The position numbers and the translations under genes were made by a program. Below, in pieces: positions 1 through 5,407 of a stretch of DNA of 7,176 nucleotides (position 1 is the first letter of the stretch; every line of letters begins with the position of its first letter). The stretch is from Eubacteriales Family XIII. Incertae Sedis bacterium. Lineage in GTDB: Bacteria > Bacillota > Clostridia > Peptostreptococcales > Anaerovoracaceae. The notes under the pieces are model-generated. The model was not told where the DNA came from, did no database searches, and saw nothing but the letters and a program-made list of their open reading frames with translations. The stretch lies in the NCBI GenBank assembly GCA_031263875.1, contig JAISEX010000247.1:1-7176 (forward strand). The letters are read 5' to 3'.

Positions 1-385
1 ACAAAAGATTCGCCGCCACCAGCTTTCGTTCGCCCGCGCCGCTCACGCCGTTCAGCGACTCGGACAGCTTCTTCAGCTCCGCGAGTTCCTCCGCGTCTAT
101 GCGCGCCACCGTCAGCTCATCGGAAAGTTCGTCCACCTTCTGTTGCAGTTCCTTGTTTTGTTTTGCCAGCTCGTCGTTTGAAAACGCGCCGCCAAGAGCG
201 TTGCCGATCGCGCCCGTCACCGCGCTGAAAGGCTTCTGCACGACCGCCACGATGCTGCTCGCCACGTCGCCGACCGCGTTATCCTTATCTTTCAGCGAAT
301 AGGAAACTATCAGCAATATCACGAGCAAGAGCACGATTGCCACTATCAGCGTAAATGTTCTATGTACGGCAAACCATTTCATCAT
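1..385 (-). CDS. mreC: Rod shape-determining protein MreC, N-terminal part (cut by window edge)
   Basis: Membrane-anchored scaffold of the elongasome, which links cytoplasmic MreB filaments to the wall-synthesis enzymes. The visible 128 residues show a short cytoplasmic N-terminus (MMKWFAVHR), one hydrophobic segment at about residues 11-29, then a charged heptad-like stretch at about 71-111 (ELAKQNKELQQKVDEL and onward) that fits the MreC coiled coil, followed by the start of the periplasmic beta domain (KLVAANLL). This order, directly after mreB, is typical of MreC. The start could be the ATG at 385 or the one at 382. No clear Shine-Dalgarno precedes either, and mreB ends only 9 bases upstream, so translation is probably coupled to mreB. 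The C-terminal beta domains, and presumably mreD, lie beyond the window. Confidence 0.9.
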   Translation of the reverse strand, partial: MMKWFAVHRTFTLIVAIVLLLVILLIVSYSLKDKDNAVGDVASSIVAVVQKPFSAVTGAIGNALGGAFSNDELAKQNKELQQKVDELSDELTVARIDAEELAELKKLSESLNGVSGAGERKLVAANLL

Positions 386-394
386 AATAAAAAA

Positions 395-1432
395 TTATTT
401 TTTGGTGTAGCTTGCGTAACGTTCAAGTTTGTCGATATTGGAGAGGCAGGTGCCCGCCCCCTCCGCAACGGCCTCGAGAGCGTTGCCCGCCACGGTGACG
501 CCAAGCCCGGTCTGTTCCGCGATCAGCTTGTCGATGCCCCGTATCAGCGCGCCGCCTCCCGTCAGCATAATACCGCTCCGCGCGATGTCGGCGGCAATAG
601 CCGGAGGCGCGTTTTCGAGCGTCTGCTTGATGCCGTCGATAATAACGCCGATGGGTTCCTCAAGCGCCTCGAATATGTCCTGCGACGTGACGATATAGGT
701 CTGCGGAAGCCCCGTCACGATATCGCGGCCGCTCGCGGGCCACTTGAGCGCGTCTTCGCCGCGCTCGTTCGCCTCGAGGTAGGCGCAGCCGATCTCTATC
801 TTCAGTTCCTCGGCCATCTTCTCGCCGATAAACAGCTCGTAATTCTTTCGCATATAGGAGATGATGGCCTCGTTCAGCTTGTCGCCCGCATGCCGGAGCG
901 ACGTGCTCGTCACGATGCCTTCGAGGGCGATAATCGCGATGTCCGACGTGCCGCCGCCGATATCCGCGACCATGCAGCCCGTCGGCGAATCGATCGGGAG
1001 CCCGCAGCCGATAGCCGCCGCCATCGGTTCCTCAAGAATAAAGACTTCCTTCGCGCCCATCTGCCGGACGACTTCCTCGACGGCGCGTTTTTCGACTTCC
1101 GTCACGCCGGACGGAACGCCGACCACCACGCGGATATGCGAAAAGCGGGAACCGTGATCCAATGACTTCGTAATAAACACCCGCAGCATCTCGGCCGTCA
1201 TTTCAAAATTCGAGATAACGCCGTCCTCGAGCGGCCGTACCACCTTGATGTGTTTTGGGGTATTGCCGATCATGCGCTTCGCCTCGACACCGACGGCGAG
1301 AATGCGCCGCGCGTATGTGTCGACCGCGATGACGGACGGCTGATTGAGTATTATTCCCTTACCCTTTACATAGACGAGGGTATTTGCCGTGCCGAGGTCG
1401 ATGCCAACGTCCTTGTTTCCTATACCAAGCAT
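395..1432 (-). CDS. mreB: Rod shape-determining protein MreB (bacterial actin homologue)
   Basis: Actin-like ATPase that polymerises on the inner face of the membrane and guides lateral wall synthesis. The 345-residue length is normal for the family. The nucleotide-binding motifs are intact: phosphate-1 DLGTAN at residues 12-17, the conserved VVVGVPSGVTEVEKRAV block at about 102-118, EEPMAAAIG at 134-142 carrying the conserved Glu, phosphate-2 DIGGGTSD at 157-164, and the adenosine motif LTGGGALIRGID at 290-301. MreB and its paralogue Mbl are hard to separate by motif, but linkage to radC and mreC favours MreB. The ATG lies 3 bases after the radC stop and has a strong Shine-Dalgarno inside the radC C-terminus. 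It is likely cotranscribed with radC from the promoter at the end of cmk. Confidence 0.97.
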   Translation of the reverse strand: MLGIGNKDVGIDLGTANTLVYVKGKGIILNQPSVIAVDTYARRILAVGVEAKRMIGNTPKHIKVVRPLEDGVISNFEMTAEMLRVFITKSLDHGSRFSHIRVVVGVPSGVTEVEKRAVEEVVRQMGAKEVFILEEPMAAAIGCGLPIDSPTGCMVADIGGGTSDIAIIALEGIVTSTSLRHAGDKLNEAIISYMRKNYELFIGEKMAEELKIEIGCAYLEANERGEDALKWPASGRDIVTGLPQTYIVTSQDIFEALEEPIGVIIDGIKQTLENAPPAIAADIARSGIMLTGGGALIRGIDKLIAEQTGLGVTVAGNALEAVAEGAGTCLSNIDKLERYASYTKK

Positions 1433-1435
1433 TTA

Positions 1436-2134
1436 TTAAAACCTTTCCTCCCGGAATATTAATTTTCTCTTTTTCATACTCACAAAATTCCCGTCGCCGA
1501 TGATAATGTGATCCATCACCCGGACCCCGAGCAGCTCACCCGCGTCGCAGATGTGCTGAGTCACCTCCAGGTCGGGATCGCTCGGTTCCGGATCGCCGCT
1601 CGGATGATTATGCACCAGCACGATCCCCGCGGCCCCGCGGCGTATCGCCGGTTTGAACACGTCCCGCGGATCGACGATCGAGCTCGATATATTACCGACC
1701 GATACCGTTTCCCTGCCGATCATCTCGTTTTTGATATTCAGCAGCAAAATGCGGAACGCCTCCTGCGTTTCACGCCGCATTTCATCCATGAATAACGCGA
1801 CTATATCTTCCGGCGATGTGAACTTTATCACATCGCGCCCGCGCGTCGCCGCGATCCGCCGGCCGAGCGCGGCAGCGGCGGCGATACGGCAGGCTGTCGC
1901 GCTGCCGACTCCGGGCGTATGTTGCAATTCTTCGACCGATGCCGTCGCGAGATAGGCGATGCCCTGCTCACTGACGGCAAGCACCCGTGCCGCGAGATCG
2001 AGCGCGGACGCGTTTCCTTGGCCGCTTCCGATCAATATCGCGAGCAATTCCGCATTCGATAACGCATCAGCGCCATACAACGTCAATCGCTCCCTCGGCC
2101 TTTCAGCCTCGGGCAGTTCCCTTATTTTCGGCAT
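1436..2134 (-). CDS. radC: RadC/JAB (JAMM) domain protein
   Basis: RadC-family protein of 232 residues. The N-terminus has the family opening (PKIRELPEAERPRERL, then LSNAELLAILIGSG) and a helix-hairpin-helix-like segment (TPGVGSATACRIAAA, about residues 73-87). The C-terminal MPN/JAB domain carries the JAMM metal motif HNHPSGDPEPSDPD at residues 175-188, with His175, His177 and Asp188 as expected ligands. The family was named for DNA repair, but that role is disputed; the fold suggests a metal-dependent hydrolase and the true substrate is unknown. I chose the ATG at 2134 because AAAGGTGG at 2140-2147 sits 5 bases upstream; the GTG at 2143 would itself lie in that Shine-Dalgarno. Placement before mreB-mreC is common in Bacillota. 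Confidence 0.93.
   Translation of the reverse strand: MPKIRELPEAERPRERLTLYGADALSNAELLAILIGSGQGNASALDLAARVLAVSEQGIAYLATASVEELQHTPGVGSATACRIAAAAALGRRIAATRGRDVIKFTSPEDIVALFMDEMRRETQEAFRILLLNIKNEMIGRETVSVGNISSSIVDPRDVFKPAIRRGAAGIVLVHNHPSGDPEPSDPDLEVTQHICDAGELLGVRVMDHIIIGDGNFVSMKKRKLIFREERF
1442..1452 (-). promoter_or_regulatory. Ribosome binding site of mreB inside the radC coding end
   Basis: On the minus strand GGGAGGAAAGG lies within the last codons of radC, about 10 bases upstream of the mreB ATG at 1432. The two genes are separated by only 3 bases. Ribosomes finishing radC would therefore pass over the mreB initiation site, which fits translational coupling. Confidence 0.75.
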
Positions 2135-2184
2135 GACCGCCACCTTTCCGTGTTACGATCATCCCCCTGACACATACCGTGCCC

Positions 2185-2242
2185 TGATAACCGCCCGCCG
2201 CGGATGCAAATCCTCACCGCTGCGATGGGCGGATAATTATCA
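2185..2242 (-). promoter_or_regulatory. Potential folded 5' leader of radC-mreB-mreC
   Basis: The 124 bases between cmk and radC hold a paired structure close to the predicted transcript start. On the plus strand TGATAACCGCCC (2185-2196) faces GGGCGG-ATAA-TTATCA (2227-2242), giving two 6-bp helices interrupted by a 4-nt bulge. Between the arms there is a small GGAT-TTGC-ATCC hairpin on the transcript strand. No U-run follows, so this is not an intrinsic terminator. I do not recognise a named riboswitch. It could tune mRNA stability or translation, or be incidental. Confidence 0.4.
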
Positions 2243-2252
2243 AGCCACTAAA

Positions 2253-2281
2253 ATTATATCATTTTCTTACAACTGCCTCAA
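2253..2281 (-). promoter_or_regulatory. Sigma-A-type extended -10 promoter for radC-mreB-mreC, overlapping the cmk stop
   Basis: On the minus strand TTGAGG (2281-2276) is followed by a 17-base spacer and a consensus TATAAT (2258-2253). TGA directly before the -10 box makes it an extended -10 element, and that TGA is also the cmk stop codon. Transcription would start near 2246, about 110 bases before the radC ATG. Hexamers and spacing match the housekeeping consensus well; activity is inferred. Confidence 0.7.
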
Positions 2282-2909
2282 CGATACGGCCGGCAACCTG
2301 CTCCGCGTCCATCTCGTCGGTGACGATAAGCGCGGCGTCATCCGCCTGCCGCAAGGGATTGAGCGCCCGGTGCATATCGTCGTAGTCGCGCTTGTTTATG
2401 GCGCCCTGCACCTCGGCGAAATCCGGAGCTCCGCCCTTTTCCGTCATCTCATCAAAACGGCGCTTCGCGCGCACCTCGGGCGAAGCCGTCACGAAAAATT
2501 TAAATTCCGTGTCCGGGAACACGTTGGTCCCGATATCGCGGCCGTCCAAAATCACGCTTTTTTCCGCGCCCATCCGCCGCTGCAGAGCGACGAGCTTTTC
2601 CCGCACGGGCGCAAGCGCCGACGTCTTTGAGGCGAAAGCGGTGACTTCGGGCGTGCGGATAGGGCCGCTGACGTCCTCGCCGTTCAGCATCGTCCGCCCG
2701 CCGTCAAGGTCGATAGTGAGAGCGGAAAGAGCGGCAAGCACCGCCTCCGCGTCGGTTATATCCGTTCCCGCGCGCAGCAAATGCAGCGCCACCGCGCGGT
2801 ACATCGCGCCCGTATCGATATACTCGATACCGAGCTTCGCCGCGACCAGCTTGGCGACCGTGCTTTTACCCGCGCCGGACGGCCCGTCTACCGCTATGAC
2901 CATCCGCAT
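2259..2909 (-). CDS. cmk: (d)CMP kinase (cytidylate kinase)
   Basis: Transfers phosphate from ATP to CMP or dCMP, giving (d)CDP for nucleic acid synthesis and pyrimidine salvage in the cytoplasm. The 216-residue length is normal. The P-loop GPSGAGKST is at residues 9-17, the CMP-site segment YIDTGAMYRA at 30-39, DGRDIGTNVFPD at 122-133, the arginine-rich lid KRR at 149-151, and the late KRDYDDMHRALNPL region at 173-186. The ATG at 2909 lies 1 base beyond the nrdR stop; the ATG at 2903 (also in frame) is a less likely start. An in-frame extension toward 3020 runs through the nrdR coding end as an arginine-rich shadow and is rejected. The AAGG in the nrdR tail, 6 bases upstream, could serve as ribosome site. 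Its stop codon forms part of the next promoter. Confidence 0.96.
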   Translation of the reverse strand: MRMVIAVDGPSGAGKSTVAKLVAAKLGIEYIDTGAMYRAVALHLLRAGTDITDAEAVLAALSALTIDLDGGRTMLNGEDVSGPIRTPEVTAFASKTSALAPVREKLVALQRRMGAEKSVILDGRDIGTNVFPDTEFKFFVTASPEVRAKRRFDEMTEKGGAPDFAEVQGAINKRDYDDMHRALNPLRQADDAALIVTDEMDAEQVAGRIVEAVVRK

Positions 2910-2910
2910 A

Positions 2911-3390
2911 TCACGCCTTTTTCTTCGCCTTCTTCTTGTCGTTCTCGAGCAGCCTTTCGACTTCGCGCCGAAAACTCTCGGCATCCGTGAACTGCCGGTA
3001 CACGGACGCGAAACGCACATAGGCGACGTCGTCCAAATTCTTCAGATGCTCCATAACGAACTCGCCGATAATCGCCGAATCCATCTCCTTCTTCATCAGG
3101 TTGTTGAGCCCGCTCTCGATCTCCGCGACGATCTTCTCGATATCCGCGATCGGAACGGGACGCTTTTCACACGCCTTGATAATGCCCGACATCAGCTTGT
3201 TGCGGTCGAAGGCTTCGCGGCTGCCGTCCTTCTTCACGACCATGATCGGGATCTCCTCGATCGTTTCGTAGGTCGTAAAGCGCTTGGTGCAACTCTCGCA
3301 CTCGCGGCGGCGGCGTATGGCCTGGCCTTCTTCCGTCGGGCGGCTGTCGATCACCTTTGTATCGGGATTTCCGCAAAACGGGCACTTCAT
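2911..3390 (-). CDS. nrdR: Transcriptional repressor NrdR
   Basis: Zinc-ribbon and ATP-cone repressor that senses ATP/dATP and represses ribonucleotide reductase operons at NrdR boxes. The 159-residue protein begins [17 protein letters not shown]; zinc ligands are Cys3, Cys6, Cys31 and Cys34, and the basic RRRRE stretch before Cys31 is characteristic. An ATP-cone domain spans about residues 49-139 ([16 protein letters not shown] through [11 protein letters not shown]). The C-terminus ends in a lysine-rich tail (KKKAKKKA). The ATG overlaps the rplT stop as ATGA, so the two are probably translationally coupled; the nearest Shine-Dalgarno-like AAGGGCG is about 10 bases upstream. No convincing NrdR box and no ribonucleotide reductase gene are in the window, so its targets lie elsewhere. 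Placement between rplT and cmk puts it under infC operon control. Confidence 0.97.
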   Translation of the reverse strand: MKCPFCGNPDTKVIDSRPTEEGQAIRRRRECESCTKRFTTYETIEEIPIMVVKKDGSREAFDRNKLMSGIIKACEKRPVPIADIEKIVAEIESGLNNLMKKEMDSAIIGEFVMEHLKNLDDVAYVRFASVYRQFTDAESFRREVERLLENDKKKAKKKA

Positions 3391-3746
3391 GACTGTATCG
3401 CGCCCTTAGCCGTTTCGCAAAGCTGCGTAAAGCCCGCCGCGTCGCCGATGGCCATCTCGGAAAGCATCTTGCGGTTGATCTCCACGCCGGACTTCTTCAG
3501 ACCGTTCATCAGACGGCTGTACGACAGCCCGTTCTGACGCGCGCCCGCGTTGATCCGCGCGATCCACAGCCGGCGGAAATCGCGTTTCCGGTTCTTCCTG
3601 CCGACGTACGACGACGCGAGAGAGCGCATGACCGCGGGATTCGCCGCGCGAAAGACCTTGCTCTTCTGTCCGTAAAAACCCTTCGCTTGTTTCAGTATCT
3701 TCTTATGTCTTTTATGGGCGTTCAGGCCCTTTTTTACTCTTGCCAT
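3387..3746 (-). CDS. rplT: 50S ribosomal protein L20
   Basis: Early-binding 23S rRNA protein needed for large-subunit assembly, and in both E. coli and Bacillus the feedback regulator of its own operon. The 119 residues match the family length and the opening [19 protein letters not shown], then [21 protein letters not shown] and the globular C-terminal half ([19 protein letters not shown]). AAGGTGAT upstream of the ATG is a good ribosome site. It follows rpmI by 44 bases with no hairpin-plus-U-run between, so it belongs to the infC transcript. Its stop overlaps the nrdR start by 4 bases. L20 is the expected ligand for the structured infC leader at 4587-4767. Confidence 0.98.
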   Translation of the reverse strand: MARVKKGLNAHKRHKKILKQAKGFYGQKSKVFRAANPAVMRSLASSYVGRKNRKRDFRRLWIARINAGARQNGLSYSRLMNGLKKSGVEINRKMLSEMAIGDAAGFTQLCETAKGAIQS

Positions 3747-3790
3747 GATAAATCACCTTCACTTACTGATCACTAAAAAACCCACACCCA

Positions 3791-3991
3791 TTACTTCGCG
3801 ATAGCCCGCTTCATCCGCTTCAGATCGGCCGAGGTAAGCAGCGTCGCCTGCCGGAGCCCGCGTTTGCGCTTCGCGCTCTTCTTATTCAGAATATGGCTCT
3901 TATACGCCTTGTTTCTCTTGATTTTTCCGGTGCCCGTCAGGCGGAACCGTTTCATCGCGCCTCTGTGGGACTTCATCTTATTCTTCGCCAT
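3791..3991 (-). CDS. rpmI: 50S ribosomal protein L35
   Basis: Small, very basic large-subunit protein. The 66 residues contain the family hallmarks [43 protein letters not shown]. It lies between infC and rplT as in most bacteria. The ATG lies inside the infC coding end with a 14-base overlap, and GGAG 6-9 bases upstream (within the infC tail codons for TGE) supplies the ribosome site, so coupling to infC translation is likely. Confidence 0.98.
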   Translation of the reverse strand: MAKNKMKSHRGAMKRFRLTGTGKIKRNKAYKSHILNKKSAKRKRGLRQATLLTSADLKRMKRAIAK

Positions 3992-4586
3992 GTACTTCTC
4001 CTGTCTGTTTATCCGTCTCTTTTTTAGAAGTTTTCTCTTTCACCGCCGTCGGCGCGAGTATCATAATGAGGCTTCGCCCCTCGAAAGCGGCCCGCTTTTC
4101 CGGCGCGCCCGCCTCTTCCGTCAACGCCGCGAAACGCTCCATCACCTCAAAACCCTTTTCCGTGCGGCCGCGCTCGCGCCCCTTGAAACGCAGGCTTACC
4201 TTGACCTTGTCGCCTTCCGTCAGGAACTTGACCGCGCCCTTCGCCTTGACCTCGAGGTCGTGCTTTTCAATAAACGTACTGAGCCGAACTTCCTTGATTT
4301 GAATGATATGCTGCTTCTTCTTCGCTTCTTTTTCGCGTTTCTGCTGCTCGTACCGGTACTTTCCGTAATCCATGATCTTCGCCACGGGCGGCTTCGCCGT
4401 CGGCGATATCAACACAAGATCGAGTTTCCGCTTGTCCGCAAGCTGTTTTGCGGTTTCGAGCAACATAATTCCGGCCTGTTCCCCATCCTCGTCGATAACC
4501 CTCAGCTCGTTCGCCGTGATCTCATCGTTGATGGGATTTCCTTTTTTGACCGGTCCCCGTCCCCGGGGAGGAGTAGGTCTGCTAAT
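3978..4586 (-). CDS. infC: Translation initiation factor IF-3, probable AUU start
   Basis: IF3 binds the 30S subunit, prevents 50S joining and proofreads the start codon and initiator tRNA. From residue 17 the protein reads [16 protein letters not shown] (N-domain), has the IF3 signature [14 protein letters not shown] at 70-83, a lysine-rich linker, then the C-domain ([32 protein letters not shown]) and a charged tail of about 20 residues beyond ILAPTAVKE, making 202 residues, somewhat longer than the usual 170-180. No ATG is correctly placed. The near-perfect Shine-Dalgarno AAAGGAGGTG (4593-4602) lies 8 bases before an in-frame ATT at 4586-4584, so initiation at AUU is inferred. An in-frame extension to 4679 would run through the leader terminator and begin without a ribosome site. 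Confidence 0.95.
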   Translation of the reverse strand: MSRPTPPRGRGPVKKGNPINDEITANELRVIDEDGEQAGIMLLETAKQLADKRKLDLVLISPTAKPPVAKIMDYGKYRYEQQKREKEAKKKQHIIQIKEVRLSTFIEKHDLEVKAKGAVKFLTEGDKVKVSLRFKGRERGRTEKGFEVMERFAALTEEAGAPEKRAAFEGRSLIMILAPTAVKEKTSKKETDKQTGEVHGEE

Positions 4587-4592
4587 ACTATG

Positions 4593-4602
4593 CACCTCCT
4601 TT
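4593..4602 (-). promoter_or_regulatory. Strong ribosome binding site that places the infC AUU start
   Basis: AAAGGAGGTG on the minus strand complements the 16S rRNA 3' end almost fully. From the end of GGAGG there are exactly 8 bases to ATT at 4586, the normal spacing, and no ATG, GTG or TTG lies in frame in that position. The GTG inside the motif is too close to serve as the start. Confidence 0.85.
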
Positions 4603-4643
4603 GCACGTAGTCGGGGCGGTTTCGCGCCCGTAATTACCCAACT

Positions 4644-4670
4644 AAAAAAAGCGAAGCACGCTCCGCCTTT
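4644..4670 (-). terminator. Intrinsic terminator inside the infC leader (attenuator)
   Basis: On the transcript GCGGAG-CGUG-CUUCGC forms a 6-bp stem (one G-U pair) with a tetraloop and is followed directly by seven U residues (4650-4644). The upstream AAAG can lengthen the stem by pairing into the U-run. It lies about 60 bases before the infC start codon and downstream of the promoter, so it can only act as a conditional terminator. An alternative pairing with the 5' end of the leader would disrupt it. Confidence 0.75.
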
Positions 4671-4773
4671 GACCGTCAAACAGATAACGGCACATTTTGC
4701 CCGTTACCGTCCAACCTGCCCGCGTAAGCCGACGAGGTGAGAAGCGAACGCTCCTGCTTTTTTTACTCCCGTT

Positions 4774-4803
4774 ATCATACCACAAATATATAAAATCGCG
4801 CAA
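4774..4803 (-). promoter_or_regulatory. Promoter of the infC-rpmI-rplT-nrdR-cmk operon
   Basis: On the minus strand TTGCGC (4803-4798) is followed by an 18-base AT-rich spacer and TATGAT (4779-4774). TGG immediately before the -10 box gives an extended -10 motif, which can compensate for the weak -35. The start would fall near 4767, just ahead of the antiterminator arm. Confidence 0.65.
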
Positions 4804-4822
4804 GTGCGGCGGGTTGCGCATA

Positions 4823-4940
4823 AATGGCGTCGCGCTTGCTGCCATTCCGGGCGTACTCTGTCAATTATCATTGCGGCCAGCGAACGCAGTGAGCAAGACC
4901 AGTAATCTTCTTGGATTGAAGGATTGGAGCAATCTCTATT
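4823..4940. repeat. REP-like intergenic repeat remnants upstream of the infC promoter
   Basis: AATGGC (4823-4828) and GCCATT (4841-4846) form a short inverted repeat. CATTCCGGGC at 4843-4852 recurs exactly at 5079-5088. The stretch 4868-4940 (CATTGCGGCCAGCGAACGC, then CCAGTAATC and a GATTG-rich part) resembles the degenerate dispersed CATTGCGAGCG-type intergenic repeats seen in many bacterial genomes. No open reading frame with a ribosome site is visible. The family assignment is from memory of the pattern and is weak. Confidence 0.35.
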
Positions 4941-4955
4941 AATAATGCAGGCGCA

Positions 4956-5038
4956 TGGGGCTGTTTTGAAATGTTAATGACATGATTTAATTGTTATAAT
5001 TTTAATTGCGACATCTTAGACACGACAAAACAGCCCCA
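4956..5038. repeat. Short element with 12-13 bp perfect terminal inverted repeats and AT-rich core
   Basis: GGGGCTGTTTTG (4957-4968) and CAAAACAGCCCC (5026-5037) are perfect inverted copies, with one more T-A pair outside, flanking a 57-base AT-rich core that contains two TTTAATTG direct repeats and a TATAAT hexamer. The size and end symmetry suggest a MITE or the trimmed remains of an insertion sequence, but I see no flanking target duplication. On the minus strand the right arm also forms AGCCC-GGTG-GGGCT followed by GTTTTG, a weak terminator-like hairpin (5045-5026), so it might be a backup terminator. No coding capacity. Confidence 0.5.
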
Positions 5039-5080
5039 CCGGGCTATTCGCTGCAATTCCGCTTATGCCATCGTCTGTCA

Positions 5081-5100
5081 TTCCGGGCTCCGCCCCGGAA
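5081..5100. repeat. REP-like GC-rich hairpin
   Basis: TTCCGGG (5081-5087) and CCCGGAA (5094-5100) form a perfect 7-bp stem around a CTCCGC loop. There is no T-run on either side, so it is not a terminator. The left arm is shared with the copy at 4843-4852, which supports a dispersed intergenic repeat. Confidence 0.5.
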
Positions 5101-5145
5101 CGTTCGCTACGCTCACTCCTCCGCTCGCGGTGCTCGCTTCGCTGT

Positions 5146-5182
5146 CCTGTTTTACACTGCGGCTAAAGCCGCGTAAAACAGG
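5146..5182. repeat. Long bipartite hairpin (10-bp plus 6-bp helices)
   Basis: CCTGTTTTAC (5146-5155) pairs perfectly with GTAAAACAGG (5173-5182). Inside, after an unpaired ACT, GCGGCT (5159-5164) pairs with AGCCGC (5167-5172) across an AA turn. The 16 bp of symmetry in 37 bases is far above chance. No T-run follows in either direction, so a REP/BIME-type repeat or a small structured RNA element is more likely than a terminator. Confidence 0.6.
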
Positions 5183-5343
5183 CAATCCCCCCGGCCGGAG
5201 TATCGGTGTGAGCGTAGTCCGCGGAATTTCCGCTGCTATCCCTTGCGCGTCGCCTCCGCTCGTCCCTCGCTCCGGCTCCCCTGTGCGAGAAAGGTAAACC
5301 TCACACCCATCCTTCCTCCGGCGTCCCCGTTTCTCACACAAAC
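5183..5343. other. Gene-free stretch, only minor symmetry seen
   Basis: No credible gene. Short signals only: a near-palindrome GCGGAA-T-TTCCGC at 5221-5233, GGTGTGAG (5205-5212) facing CTCACACC (5300-5307), and a further CTCACAC at 5333-5339. The pyrimidine-rich, CGCTC-rich wording continues the style of the neighbouring repeats at 5101-5145. Minus-strand open frames here are low-complexity by-products. Confidence 0.5.
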
Positions 5344-5360
5344 AAAAAGCCCGCGCGGGC
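5344..5360 (-). terminator. Intrinsic terminator of the helicase-nuclease gene
   Basis: On the minus strand GCCC-GCGC-GGGC (5360-5349, a fully palindromic 12-mer) is followed directly by TTTTT (5348-5344) and then GTTT. It lies about 48 bases after the stop codon at 5408, a normal terminator position. The stem is short but pure G-C. It separates the helicase transcript from the infC operon. Confidence 0.75.
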
Positions 5361-5407
5361 GAAAACACGACATCACCATCCTCACCCTGCCGGCCGCCGT
5401 CCCTCCG

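Larger units (their letters stand above)
4587..4767 (-). promoter_or_regulatory. infC operon leader RNA, candidate L20-responsive attenuator
   Basis: The predicted transcript leader of about 180 nt is rich in pairing. (a) A 5'-proximal arm, UAAAAAAAGC (4765-4756), one bulged A, then GGAGC (4754-4750), can pair with GCUUC (4657-4653) and GCUUUUUUUA (4652-4643). This 15-bp helix would hide the terminator's 3' arm and U-run. (b) A hairpin at 4683-4708 has GGUAAC/GUUAUC and GGCA/UGCC helices, one bulged G and a 5-nt loop. (c) The terminator at 4644-4666. (d) AGUUGGG/CCCGACU (4637-4643 with 4609-4615) follows the terminator. L20-controlled leaders upstream of infC are established in Bacillus; assignment here is by position and architecture, not by a model match. 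Confidence 0.65.

Noticed and set aside
362..1165. Plus-strand open frame of 267 codons opposite mreB
   Set aside because: Arginine/aspartate-rich antisense shadow of mreB without recognisable domains.
2910..3020. N-terminal extension of Cmk upstream of 2909
   Set aside because: The extension is an alternative frame through the nrdR C-terminus and precedes the P-loop by far more residues than is normal for the family.
2392..3537. Plus-strand open frame of 381 codons
   Set aside because: It lies antisense to cmk, nrdR and rplT, has no family resemblance or ribosome site, and is explained by high G+C codon use of the real genes.
3864..4610. Plus-strand open frame of 248 codons opposite infC and rpmI
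   Set aside because: Phe/Leu/Arg-rich sequence is the complement of the lysine/glutamate-rich infC and rpmI; no start signal.
4587..4679. N-terminal extension of IF3 to the in-frame start at 4679
   Set aside because: It would be encoded by the terminator and leader helices, has no ribosome site, and the strong Shine-Dalgarno at 4593-4602 lies inside it.
4956..5182. CRISPR array
   Set aside because: The repeats are inverted and occur once or twice; there is no regular direct-repeat/spacer pattern and no cas gene.
4804..5407. tRNA or other standard RNA gene in the gene-free stretch
   Set aside because: I found no acceptor/T-loop (GTTCAAATC-like) pattern or CCA end; the hairpins present do not form a cloverleaf.
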